From the NCBI RefSeq assembly GCF_001399685.1, contig NZ_JTHN01000029.1:1-64000 (forward strand): 64,000 bases of DNA, written 5' to 3'. The notes beneath the pieces are model-generated. The model made no database searches, was not told the DNA's origin, and was given only the letters and a program-made list of their open reading frames with translations. The DNA is from Paenibacillus sp. A3. GTDB taxonomy: Bacteria > Bacillota > Bacilli > Paenibacillales > NBRC-103111. The stretch's first letter is position 1. The number at the start of each line of letters is the position of its first letter. This document shows positions 56,456-63,318 of the stretch, one piece after another. The position numbers were made by a program, and so were the translations under genes.

Positions 56456-56788
56456 TTTTCTTGGCAGATGCTTCACTTTATGCATGTTAGGCATTGAAAT
56501 ATTAACTTGTAGATTATTGTCGAAATGCGCGGTTCTTAGTTTTTCGTCAATGTATTTTATCTTTGCTAAATGGACCAGATTACCTGAATCCAGCTTACTA
56601 AATCCAAATGGACTGAAAATAACCTCAAATGCGTCAAGTGAACCTTGTAATCGAAGAATGTATTTCTCAGTTACTGTATGTACGAGAAGGTCATTTTTTT
56701 GTACTGTAAATAAAACAACCTCCTCGATAAATACGCTCACTTTATCTTTGTTTTTGTTAATACACGGTAAAGGTAGATTCATTGTCAT
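56423..56788 (-). CDS. Stand-alone LytTR-type DNA-binding protein
   Basis: 121 residues. Nearly the whole protein is a LytTR domain: VVLFTVQKNDLLVHTVTEKY at the start, the F-x-K-L-D-x-G-N-L-V-H-L-x-K-I core (family F-x-R-x-H-R-S-Y-L-V-N-x-x-x-I) and VNISMPNMHKVKHLP near the end. There is no receiver domain, so it cannot be switched by ordinary phosphotransfer. It starts 5 bp after the AgrD-like stop with no clear ribosome site (ATG at 56788 or 56782), implying coupling. It is the likely output of the Agr-like cassette. The last seven codons lie in the terminator. Confidence 0.8.
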   Translation of the reverse strand: MTMNLPLPCINKNKDKVSVFIEEVVLFTVQKNDLLVHTVTEKYILRLQGSLDAFEVIFSPFGFSKLDSGNLVHLAKIKYIDEKLRTAHFDNNLQVNISMPNMHKVKHLPRKTKKTRVDHAI

Positions 56789-56793
56789 AGCTT

Positions 56794-56931
56794 TTATTTT
56801 TTAAGTAATTCAGCCGGCGCCTTAGCGTCGCCTATTGCTCCTTTCATTACAAATACAAACATTACTGCAACCAAAGAAAGAGTAACCCCTGATACGCGAG
56901 CTAAGGCCTTACTCAGGCTTATTTTTTTCAT
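56794..56931 (-). CDS. AgrD-like autoinducer precursor without ring Cys/Ser
   Basis: 45 codons, ATG after AAGGGGGTGAATTATCC. It has an amphipathic N-terminal part (MKKISLSKALARVSG), a hydrophobic helix and an acidic/basic tail ending APAELLKK, which fits the AgrD tail (P-x-E-L) recognised by AgrB. In S. aureus and Clostridium AgrD the ring Cys or Ser lies ten residues before that Pro; here the place holds Met-29 and the region is MKGAI-GDAK. The last Ser is at 19 and there is no Cys at all. Its place between agrB and a LytTR gene makes the family call fairly safe, despite the missing nucleophile. Confidence 0.7.
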   Translation of the reverse strand: MKKISLSKALARVSGVTLSLVAVMFVFVMKGAIGDAKAPAELLKK

Positions 56932-56938
56932 GGATAAT

Positions 56939-57463
56939 TCACCCCCTTTCACGCGGCAGCAATAATAAGGCCTGTGTAAAAAATGATAATGTTAAAACTG
57001 GCGATTGGAAGAAAAAGTTACTTAGGATTATTAATATTGATACTGCTTTGAAAATAGGACGAATCTCATCTGTATATCTCGTATTCCTGAGACTTGTCGG
57101 CGCTTTTAGGGTGACCACTACTAGTGAAATACCATTAATCGTCATCGATATAACTCTTTCATCCAGCAACATGGTAATATGAGGGATTAGGGTAAGCAAA
57201 ATTGCGGAAATAATAGCGCAGACATCCAGAGATCTAAAATGAAAACCACCGCTGAACATTCTCAATATCACAAACGCACTTAAACCTATCAAAGTTTCAA
57301 TGCTCTTTCCGCTGATGAGCCCAATTATCGATGATAGAAGTAGCACGGAGCCAAGATTAAGCGTGACCAAAGCCGCGTATTCCAAGATTGCTCTGCTGAC
57401 TGGAAACTCCGGGTCGGTTGCTTTTATCCAGTTAACCCACTTCTTAGCCATGGACTCAATCAT
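56939..57463 (-). CDS. AgrB-like membrane cysteine endopeptidase
   Basis: Processes an AgrD-type peptide at the membrane and joins its ends into a thiolactone or lactone. It has 174 residues with five or six hydrophobic segments. The catalytic pair is in RMFSGGFHFRSLDVC: His in GGFH and Cys seven residues later, as in S. aureus AgrB His-77/Cys-84. ATG at 57463 follows AGAAGGGACTACGGAT. It overlaps the upstream membrane protein by 8 bp and is followed 7 bp later by the AgrD-like gene. Confidence 0.88.
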   Translation of the reverse strand: MIESMAKKWVNWIKATDPEFPVSRAILEYAALVTLNLGSVLLLSSIIGLISGKSIETLIGLSAFVILRMFSGGFHFRSLDVCAIISAILLTLIPHITMLLDERVISMTINGISLVVVTLKAPTSLRNTRYTDEIRPIFKAVSILIILSNFFFQSPVLTLSFFTQALLLLPRERG

Positions 57464-58124
57464 ATCCGTAGTCCCTTCTATATGATAAAACAAGTAAAAT
57501 TACTAACGCTCCCCACACTGAACCCAGAACTACAAATTGCCCGTGAACATAATTAAATACCCAGTACATAGTGCTGCATACGACAAGAACGCCAACTACA
57601 TTTGAAATATATGCGAACCTATTCCCCTTAATCTTAAAGAATGTAAAACGATCATGGGGCGGCTGCGATACATACGAAAATCCTATATTTAGCTTCCAAA
57701 TTAAATACGAAACGGAATAACAAGCAATCTCACTTGAAACTTGAATTATGTATGTTCCGGCGCCTGTTAACTCTTGAGCATCATCTAAGTTAACAATCCC
57801 CATTGCCAAAAGTAAGGGGTACACTATGAACTGTATTCCAACAAAAGCAAGGTATCCGATCGCAGCTAGGTTGATTGCATTTGGAAGATTAACGCGAAAC
57901 ATCCACATTAATAGAGAAATATAAGCGAGAAATTGAAGCGTCATATCCCAGTTAGGAATATAAAAAATTATTCGATTTACATACGATAAAAAAGAGATTA
58001 GCCCTCCAGAGATTAAAATTTCAATCCAATAATGCCTAATCGGCCATCTAAAAGTTTTAAAAATGAGAATGAAAACGGCAATGCTATCTAGCATACCGAA
58101 AAAAAAGTATAAAAAAGTGCTCAC
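57456..58124 (-). CDS. AgrC-like membrane sensor lacking a kinase domain
   Basis: 222 residues, GTG start at 58124 after AAAGGGGGTTCGCT. About seven membrane segments cover almost the entire chain (first FLYFFFGMLDSIAVFILIF, last VWGALVILLVLSYRR), with a ten-residue cytoplasmic end. This matches the N-terminal sensor part of AgrC in size and layout, but the GHKL kinase that should follow is absent, and the gene ends naturally 8 bp inside agrB, so it is not cut by an insertion. It may detect the peptide or hold the LytTR protein at the membrane. Confidence 0.6.
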   Translation of the reverse strand: MSTFLYFFFGMLDSIAVFILIFKTFRWPIRHYWIEILISGGLISFLSYVNRIIFYIPNWDMTLQFLAYISLLMWMFRVNLPNAINLAAIGYLAFVGIQFIVYPLLLAMGIVNLDDAQELTGAGTYIIQVSSEIACYSVSYLIWKLNIGFSYVSQPPHDRFTFFKIKGNRFAYISNVVGVLVVCSTMYWVFNYVHGQFVVLGSVWGALVILLVLSYRRDYGYD

Positions 58125-58182
58125 AGCGAACCCCCTTTTAGTGAATATATTTCCATTATATTTAACTATAGTAAACATTTCC

Positions 58183-58202
58183 AGTCTCAATTAGTCTCAA
58201 TT
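58183..58202 (-). promoter_or_regulatory. Tandem 10-bp repeats before the Agr-like cassette
   Basis: On the minus strand AATTGAGACT occurs twice without spacer. A TATAAT (58205-58200) overlaps the first copy. The repeats lie on the same face of the helix, like the direct-repeat sites used by LytTR proteins, though the sequence differs from the S. aureus AgrA box. Confidence 0.45.
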
Positions 58203-58253
58203 ATAAACTCTACAAAAAACACAAATGTCTCCACTGTGATTTTTTAACTCGAA

Positions 58254-58270
58254 ATGGTATCATATACCAT
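58254..58270. promoter_or_regulatory. 17-bp palindrome between divergent genes
   Basis: ATGGTAT-CAT-ATACCAT, perfect 7-bp arms. It lies between the minus-strand Agr-like cassette and the plus-strand small membrane protein, a typical place for an operator acting on both. Confidence 0.5.
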
Positions 58271-58316
58271 AAGAAGACACAAAAAAATACTCCATATTAT
58301 GGGAGGCGAAAATTAG

Positions 58317-58571
58317 ATGGAATATAAAGTAAAAGATCAAGATAAAGTATCAGTTAAAAATACTCTGCGAAACGATAATAAAACTGCTCTCACTATTCAA
58401 GGCCTTGGAGCATTCATAATTATTGCTGGAGTTTTATATGGGATTTTCAATAATAATATTTGGGTATTTGCTTTTCCTAGCGTTGTTAGCGGTATTGTGC
58501 TTGTCGGATTTTCAGAGATTATACGGTTGCTTCATGAAATCAACGAACGGCAGAAAAAGCAGTCCAACTAG
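58317..58571 (+). CDS. Small two-helix membrane protein, function unknown
   Basis: 84 residues. A polar start (EYKVKDQDKVSVKNTLRNDN) is followed by two hydrophobic segments (IQGLGAFIIIAGVLYGIF and WVFAFPSVVSGIVLVGFS) and a basic C-terminal helix. ATG follows GGGAGGCGAAAATTAG. Divergent from the Agr-like cassette and sharing its control region, so it may be co-regulated. I do not recognise a family. Confidence 0.65.
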   Translation: MEYKVKDQDKVSVKNTLRNDNKTALTIQGLGAFIIIAGVLYGIFNNNIWVFAFPSVVSGIVLVGFSEIIRLLHEINERQKKQSN

Positions 58572-58617
58572 TGCCTGGAACTCATACTTCAAATGGTCTA
58601 AGAGGAAGATAAACAAG

Positions 58618-58661
58618 CGAAAAAAACCACCGTCGTTAGGTTGAGGGACCTGATCGGTGGT
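58618..58661 (-). terminator. Terminator after the DNA ligase gene
   Basis: On the minus strand ACCACCG and CGGTGGT pair around a 22-nt loop containing AGGT/ACCT, followed by TTTTTTTCGC. It lies about 120 bp after the ligase stop. Confidence 0.75.
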
Positions 58662-58783
58662 ATTTCGCCTAGGTAATAACTTGTACGCGCCGCGGGATTT
58701 TTCCACAGTTGCGTTTATCCAAAGCCCCTTTTAATGTTGCAGCACTAGCGGCTCTAACTAATAATAACACGTATCTATATATG

Positions 58784-59644
58784 CTACAAAATAAATTCTA
58801 CAAAAGCCGGAGTCCGTAACATCCCCGCTTTTGTCCAGTTCCTCGTCTTCACACGGGCTCGGATTCTCGGCTCCAAGTATACAAAATCCCCGTTCTCTCC
58901 CGCGACCAGTTGCTTACTGACTCCATAGAAAGCACGAGCTGCTGCAGGAGTCACACCAAGTTCAACGATCCCCGCAGGTCGGAGTCGTCCTTCTTCATGA
59001 ACGTGAACGAGCCAACCCAACTCTGATTTTCTGTAGCCGGCAATAAAAACGTCATGATATTCCCACCGAATGATCTTCAACCAATCAGGGGATCGCCGGC
59101 CGACATAGCTGCTCCCTTTCGCTTTCCCGACTATCCCTTCCCATTTTCGCGCCGAGATAGCTTCAAATAAATCCCTTCCCCTGCCATCGACAAAGGAAAT
59201 AAGGGTAAAGTACTCGTTCGTTCGCAAAACTTCAGCAAGAATTCGTTTCCGCTCCATGAGAGTGAGACCTCGCAGATCTCGCCCATTCAGCCGGAGTATA
59301 TCGAAGACAACAAAATTCACAGGCCTTCTTTCCGCAGCTCTGCGAATCCGATCCCCCTTCTTCAATTGGAATCGCTCCATAACGCGCTCAAAATCAAAAA
59401 TGCCGATCGCCGGATCTACACTCGCTACCTCTCCGTCTAAGATTAGCTCCTCGGCATCTGTCGGAACGTTCCAGAGCTCTGGGTACTGCCGTGTGCAGTC
59501 ATTCCGATGCCGTGTAAAAAGTCGTACCTGACCTCCTGAAAGATGGAGGAGTAACCGGTGGCCGTCTATTTTGGGTTCGAAAACATGTTCAGCGGAATCG
59601 AAGGCTTCTGCCCTCATCTCAAGCAGCATCGGCTCTAAAAACAT
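58784..59644 (-). CDS. ATP-dependent DNA ligase (phage type)
   Basis: Joins nicked DNA using ATP. The nucleotidyl-transfer Lys-25 is in EPKIDGHRLLLH (motif I), with LILDGEVAS (motif III), VNFVVFDILR (motif IIIa), KWEGIVGKAKGSS (motif IV) and WLKII (motif V). At 286 residues it is a small ligase like YoqV of prophage SPbeta. ATG at 59644 lies after AGGTGATGG. The host should have the NAD-dependent LigA elsewhere. Confidence 0.93.
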   Translation of the reverse strand: MFLEPMLLEMRAEAFDSAEHVFEPKIDGHRLLLHLSGGQVRLFTRHRNDCTRQYPELWNVPTDAEELILDGEVASVDPAIGIFDFERVMERFQLKKGDRIRRAAERRPVNFVVFDILRLNGRDLRGLTLMERKRILAEVLRTNEYFTLISFVDGRGRDLFEAISARKWEGIVGKAKGSSYVGRRSPDWLKIIRWEYHDVFIAGYRKSELGWLVHVHEEGRLRPAGIVELGVTPAAARAFYGVSKQLVAGENGDFVYLEPRIRARVKTRNWTKAGMLRTPAFVEFIL

Positions 59645-59787
59645 AACCATCACCTAAGTAAATTGTAACGATTCCAAATACGAGCGGAAATAGTAGATTG
59701 CTGGAATCAAATGATGTATAATATTTCCTATGCAATAGAATGGCTTATATGGGCGGTCGGCTAGCCTCTCGGAAGGGAGGTGATGCT

Positions 59788-59901
59788 GTGGAGGTTAAAG
59801 ACGCTTTGACGCTCATGATCAGTTTCGGCATGCTGCTTATTGCGCTGTTGGCGCTGGTCGTGACCATAGTCAGTGCGATTAACCAAAACAAAAAGAAATA
59901 G
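59788..59901 (+). CDS. Holin-like type I toxin
   Basis: 37 residues, GTG start after GGGAGGTGATGCT. The sequence VEVKDALTLMISFGMLLIAL followed by a hydrophobic run and a Lys-rich end fits the small membrane toxins of TxpA/YonT type. Such toxins depolarise membranes and are repressed by a convergent antisense RNA. A TATAAT lies at 59717-59722. Three successive hairpins follow the stop (59901-59926, 59956-59976, 59985-60009), as in this family. Confidence 0.8.
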   Translation: MEVKDALTLMISFGMLLIALLALVVTIVSAINQNKKK

Positions 59902-60006
59902 ACCGCCCTCGGCAAAGGTAGCGGTCGTTTCAGCGCCAAAACTTTTTTCGAAGCTAACCGCCCTTAAAAGCGGCTATTGCTGGGAGCCGTACTGGCAATA
60001 CGGCTT
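59892..60006 (-). ncRNA. Predicted antisense RNA antitoxin
   Basis: Minus-strand -10 TACAAT at 60018-60013 would start an RNA near 60006 that overlaps the 3' part of the toxin transcript. GACCGC/GCGGTC (59926-59901) followed by TATTTCTTTTTG is a fitting terminator. The -35 is poor. Placement follows known txpA-ratA units; no expression evidence. Confidence 0.5.
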
Positions 60007-60140
60007 CCTATCATTGTACCCTAATACAATGAATAAAGTACTTTACTTTATTTTACCAATCCACATGTGTTTTATCAACCAAAATGTAAATAAATTTATT
60101 TACGAATACGTACATATATTGAAAGATTAAGCATTCATAT

Positions 60141-60386
60141 TCACAGACTTTCCACTTTCATGATATCCAAAAACGGCACCTTCTTCTCTTCCCCGTGCCG
60201 GCTAACATGGACAAGCTTTGTCCGAGAATCCATCTTCGTGATCAGGCCCCGCACCTGCTCCTCCATCCCCCAAACGGTCAGCTGAACCTCTGCGCTCTCG
60301 TCTTTCGCTTCTATCAATTGGTTCCCTAATTCCTCCAGCTCGAATTCATCACGTGTTGGGCGTTTTGGTACTTTCGATTTTATCAT
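60141..60386 (-). CDS. YolD-like protein
   Basis: 81 residues of the YolD family: RPTRDEFELEELGNQL, then a small beta-barrel core with QVRGLITKMDSRTKLVHVSR and KKVPFLDIMKVE. YolD genes are usually coupled to UvrX-type polymerases in Bacilli and their phages; a clamp or accessory role is suspected, not shown. It is the last gene of the polymerase unit. Confidence 0.88.
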   Translation of the reverse strand: MIKSKVPKRPTRDEFELEELGNQLIEAKDESAEVQLTVWGMEEQVRGLITKMDSRTKLVHVSRHGEEKKVPFLDIMKVESL

Positions 60387-60400
60387 CCCGTTGCTCTCCT

Positions 60401-60892
60401 CTATACCTTTTTGTTTAGATCCGCTGATATATTTTGGATGTGCTGTCCTATTTTCATACTGATCGATGCCCGAGCAACATCCCGCATGATTGAAAATCGA
60501 TCCTCATATCCGCGGCAAATATAGCGGAAATGAAGGTCGGTATCCTCACGATCATCCTTAAAAATTTTTATTTTACGGTTCCTTAGCTCACGATTGACGG
60601 CCGCAAGTTCCGAATGAACACGGTTCATGAGTGCCAGCGTAGCAGCTACATATAGTTTCCGGAGTGGGTTCACGGAAAGAGTAATTTCCTTCCCGTTTTT
60701 TTCAATCATAGTTAGCAAGACCGGCAACAGGACAGCGTCGCGAATCATTTCAAGTTCTTCCCGGGTTGGGACTTGTGCATTCTTGGTTTCGAGGCTGCCA
60801 GGATGACTCCATTCCTCAAGTACCTCTCGGTGCTCCGGGAGCATCATCCTGCTGGACTCCCAGCGGCCATTCCCAGTTAGCTTCTTACTCAT
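60401..60892 (-). CDS. Conserved phage-type protein between uvrX and yolD, function unknown
   Basis: 163 residues, mostly helical and charged, no membrane segment. It begins KLTGNGRWESSRMMLPEHRE and has a central LPVLLTMIEKNGKEITLSVN. Overlaps the uvrX stop by 4 bp (ATGA) and is 14 bp from yolD, so it belongs to the same unit and may be a third factor of the bypass polymerase. I do not recognise the family. Confidence 0.7.
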   Translation of the reverse strand: MSKKLTGNGRWESSRMMLPEHREVLEEWSHPGSLETKNAQVPTREELEMIRDAVLLPVLLTMIEKNGKEITLSVNPLRKLYVAATLALMNRVHSELAAVNRELRNRKIKIFKDDREDTDLHFRYICRGYEDRFSIMRDVARASISMKIGQHIQNISADLNKKV

Positions 60893-62169
60893 TTGTAGTG
60901 GCCCCCTATCTTGGCACTGCGCTCGCGAGCCTGCCCCGAAGCCATCAGTGACGACGCCCGGAGGATCGAAGAACTTCCGTATCGATTCTTTATCGAGTCG
61001 GTTGTCTGCTCCAACCGACGGACTTTTTCCCTGTCCTCGAAAAGGGAAAGTTGGTAAGTGCTATCACTTGCCAATCCTGTCAGCGCTACACCCAACCTGC
61101 GCACAGGTTGACCGTCCCAGTGTCGGTGAAAGAGCGATCGAACAGCCGCGTATACTTCCTTCGTAATATTAGTTGAGTCAGGCAGCGTCGTCTGACGGCT
61201 GAATCCTGTTGGACGATCATAATCGGCGCCGCTGGCGCCAACAGACACGACTCTCCCCATATAGCCCTTAGCCCGGCTACGTCGACAAACCTCTTCACTG
61301 AGCTCAAGAAGCACGACCTCTATATCCTCTTTTCGTGAATAGTCTACTGGCAGGGTCATCCCGTGCCCGATAGCCTTTTGGCCGCCACTGAACGTACCCG
61401 GGGAAACAGGCGAGGGATCGATGCCGTTCGCTGTTTGCCAAAACAACTCTGCCTGAATATCGCTTTGCTTTCCCATCCTGGCACGCAGCATTTGTTTGAA
61501 CTTGGCCAGAGGAATTTTGGCAAGATCGCCGATCGTATGGATGCCCATTCTCAAAAAATGATTTGTCATCTTGCCTGCCACGCCGTACATTTTGCTGATC
61601 GGCAGCGGCCATAGGTGCCGAGAGACTTCTGCCTGAGGAAGTATGAAAATGCCTTCTTCAGTCTTCTTCGCAAAGTTGTCACAGGCGGTCTTTGCGAGGA
61701 TCTTTGTATCCCCTATGCCGACCCGTGACCAAACACCTGTAGCAAGCATGATCTTCGCTTGTATCTGTTTTGCAATTTCCTCCGGTGAGCCAAAATACTG
61801 CATGCTGCCGGTCACGTCCAGGAATTGCTCGTCGATACTAAATGGCTCGACCAAGTCTGTGAATGATTCATAAATTCGGGTAATGGCCAGCGAGACATCG
61901 ATGTACGTCCTCATCCGCGGCCGGATCACCACGAGCTCCGGACACTTTCCAAGAGCCTCCCCAAGCGTCTCTGCAGTCTTTACGCCGCGTGCTTTCGCAA
62001 TTGGGCAGGCCGTCAATATGATGCCTGATCTGCGTGCTGGGTCACCGGCTACAACTACGGGTTGATCCGCATATTCAGGATGAGCTGCCTTCTCGACGCT
62101 CGCATAGAAGGATTGACAATCCGCGAGCATGATGACTTTCTTCATCTTCCCCACTTGGCTATTCCCCAA
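60889..62169 (-). CDS. uvrX: Y-family DNA polymerase, UvrX type
   Basis: Translesion polymerase. The catalytic carboxylates are in MLADCQSFYASVEK and EPFSIDEQFLDVTGSM. The thumb has HhH elements (KMYGVAGKMTNHFLRMGIHT, IGDLAKIPLAKFKQML) and the little finger follows from about 235. TTG at 62169 lies 8 nt after GGAGG and gives 426 residues; the ATG at 62193 is upstream of that site. It heads the operon with the 163-aa protein and yolD. Confidence 0.92.
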   Translation of the reverse strand: MGNSQVGKMKKVIMLADCQSFYASVEKAAHPEYADQPVVVAGDPARRSGIILTACPIAKARGVKTAETLGEALGKCPELVVIRPRMRTYIDVSLAITRIYESFTDLVEPFSIDEQFLDVTGSMQYFGSPEEIAKQIQAKIMLATGVWSRVGIGDTKILAKTACDNFAKKTEEGIFILPQAEVSRHLWPLPISKMYGVAGKMTNHFLRMGIHTIGDLAKIPLAKFKQMLRARMGKQSDIQAELFWQTANGIDPSPVSPGTFSGGQKAIGHGMTLPVDYSRKEDIEVVLLELSEEVCRRSRAKGYMGRVVSVGASGADYDRPTGFSRQTTLPDSTNITKEVYAAVRSLFHRHWDGQPVRRLGVALTGLASDSTYQLSLFEDREKVRRLEQTTDSIKNRYGSSSILRASSLMASGQARERSAKIGGHYK

Positions 62170-62187
62170 GTTGTTCGCCTCCGATGA

Positions 62188-62231
62188 GAACATTTGTTTG
62201 TATTATATGCGAACAATATGAAAACATACAA
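62188..62231 (-). promoter_or_regulatory. Promoter of uvrX with LexA-like box
   Basis: On the minus strand TTGTAT (62231-62226), 18 bp, TATAAT (62207-62202). Just downstream, AAACAAATGTTC (62199-62188) on the minus strand reads GAAC-ATTT-GTTT on the plus strand, one base off the inner core GAAC-N4-GTTC of the Bacillus LexA box. SOS control is plausible. Confidence 0.55.
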
Positions 62232-62323
62232 TAGAAATATCTTCCTTTTAAATATTTTTTCATCGTGGGTAATAAAAAATGGACGCCACGGTTACACGCC
62301 AGCGTCCTCTTTCACGTATTCAT

Positions 62324-62545
62324 TTAATTTACTGGCGGGGACTCTTTTTTCTCGTATTCCAATAAGTCTCCTACTTCCACCTCGAGGAATTCGCACAGCT
62401 TGTCCAATAAATCCCTTGGATACCGTTCCATCGTATCATTATACATTCTGCGAACGACTTCAAAATGACAATCCGCTCCCGTGGCAATCTGCCGGATCGA
62501 CAACCCCCGAGAATCTGCTATCTCTCTTAGCTTTGACCGGATCAT
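62324..62545 (-). CDS. Cro/CI-type repressor
   Basis: 73 residues, a single XRE helix-turn-helix: LREIADSRGLSIRQIATGAD, then EVVRRMYNDTM and a dimer helix LLDKLCEFLEVEVGDLLEY. No protease or oligomerisation domain. Divergent from the plus-strand operon 62637-63525, with operator-like repeats in the gap. Confidence 0.88.
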   Translation of the reverse strand: MIRSKLREIADSRGLSIRQIATGADCHFEVVRRMYNDTMERYPRDLLDKLCEFLEVEVGDLLEYEKKESPPVN

Positions 62546-62575
62546 AGGACACCCCCTCCTACCTCGAAAATATCA

Positions 62576-62656
62576 CGACAAAGAAAGTTTGTCAAAACCA
62601 GTTGACAAACAAAGTTAGTCATTTTATCATAAGGATATGACAAACAAAGTTAGTCA
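62576..62656. promoter_or_regulatory. Three operator-like repeats and a promoter
   Basis: TGACAAACAAAGTTAGTCA is present identically at 62603-62621 and 62638-62656, and as CGACAAAGAAAGTTTGTCA at 62576-62594. Each is a near-palindrome. The middle copy overlaps a plus-strand promoter TTGACA (62602-62607), 17 bp, TATCAT (62625-62630). This is the layout of a phage repressor control region. Confidence 0.85.
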
Positions 62657-62903
62657 ATTGGAGGTGGTTATTATCAAACCATTTCACCAACGCATGGCTG
62701 AACTTTGGACGCTCCAACGCTCGCGGCTTCTAACCGATGACGAATTGCAGGAAATGGCCCATTGCCTAACGGCAAACGAAAACTACTGCTGGAAGATGGC
62801 AAAGCTGGAAAACTGGTCACTCATGGCATCTATGATCTGCGATACGGAATGGCAGCATGAGATATGCGGGAGAATCGATGAATTAATGGCCGACGGGCCT
62901 TAA
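62637..62903 (+). CDS. Small Paenibacillus phage-type protein
   Basis: Up to 88 residues. The core HQRMAELWTLQRSRLLTDDE ... EMAHCLTANENYCWKMAKLE ... DTEWQHEICGRIDEL resembles a small family common in Paenibacillus prophages; function unknown. The start is unclear: the ATG at 62637 lies in the third operator with only AAGG ahead, while a perfect GGAGGTGG (62660-62667) is followed by ATT (62670) and ATC (62673). The conserved part begins near those codons. Confidence 0.75.
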   Translation: MTNKVSQLEVVIIKPFHQRMAELWTLQRSRLLTDDELQEMAHCLTANENYCWKMAKLENWSLMASMICDTEWQHEICGRIDELMADGP

Positions 62904-62919
62904 ACGCGGGGAGTCGACC

Positions 62920-63087
62920 ATGGCCGAAGAGTTGCAGACGCTTAGAAACGATCTTCTGGAGCTTCACAAGTTCTGGGGTACGGAGGCCTTAGAACGGCCC
63001 GATGAGGCCGGGCAGGAATTTGCCAAGGGCGTAAGCTACGGATTTAAGATCGCGGCGGCGATCATTGAAACTAAGGAACCAAAATAG
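62920..63087 (+). CDS. Small phage-type protein, 55 residues
   Basis: ATG after GGGGAGTCGACC. Helical and charged (AEELQTLRNDLLELHKFWGT), ending KIAAAIIETKEPK. It lies 16 bp after the previous gene in one operon. No family recognised. Confidence 0.6.
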   Translation: MAEELQTLRNDLLELHKFWGTEALERPDEAGQEFAKGVSYGFKIAAAIIETKEPK

Positions 63088-63089
63088 CG

Positions 63090-63107
63090 CGGGGGCTTCG
63101 GCCCCCG
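63090..63107 (+). other. Very stable UUCG-tetraloop hairpin
   Basis: CGGGGGC-TTCG-GCCCCCG, seven G-C pairs closed by a cUUCGg tetraloop, between two small genes. No T-run follows, so it is more likely an RNA-stability or pausing element than a terminator. Confidence 0.7.
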
Positions 63108-63130
63108 GATAAATACGGGAGGTATGCAGG

Positions 63131-63301
63131 ATGAGGGCATACGTGATCCGTTACAACGATCCGCAGTATGGAACATGTTCAGCAGAAGTAATTGCCGGTA
63201 CCGAAGCCGATGCACGGGCAGACTTTAAAAGGCGCTTTCCGCAGGCTGACATTTTAGCATCGTTTGAAAAACCAGTGAAAAACATCGTCGGCGGACGGTA
63301 A
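63131..63301 (+). CDS. Small phage-type protein, 56 residues
   Basis: ATG 9 nt after GGGAGG. It begins RAYVIRYNDPQYGTCSAEVI and has FKRRFPQADILASFEKPVKN, a compact alpha/beta pattern. No family recognised. Confidence 0.6.
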   Translation: MRAYVIRYNDPQYGTCSAEVIAGTEADARADFKRRFPQADILASFEKPVKNIVGGR

Positions 63302-63318
63302 ACGCGGGAGGAATGGGC

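Noticed and set aside
59745-59939. 64-codon minus-strand frame opposite the holin-like toxin
   Set aside because: No ribosome site, and the plus-strand toxin with its family sequence and hairpins explains the region.
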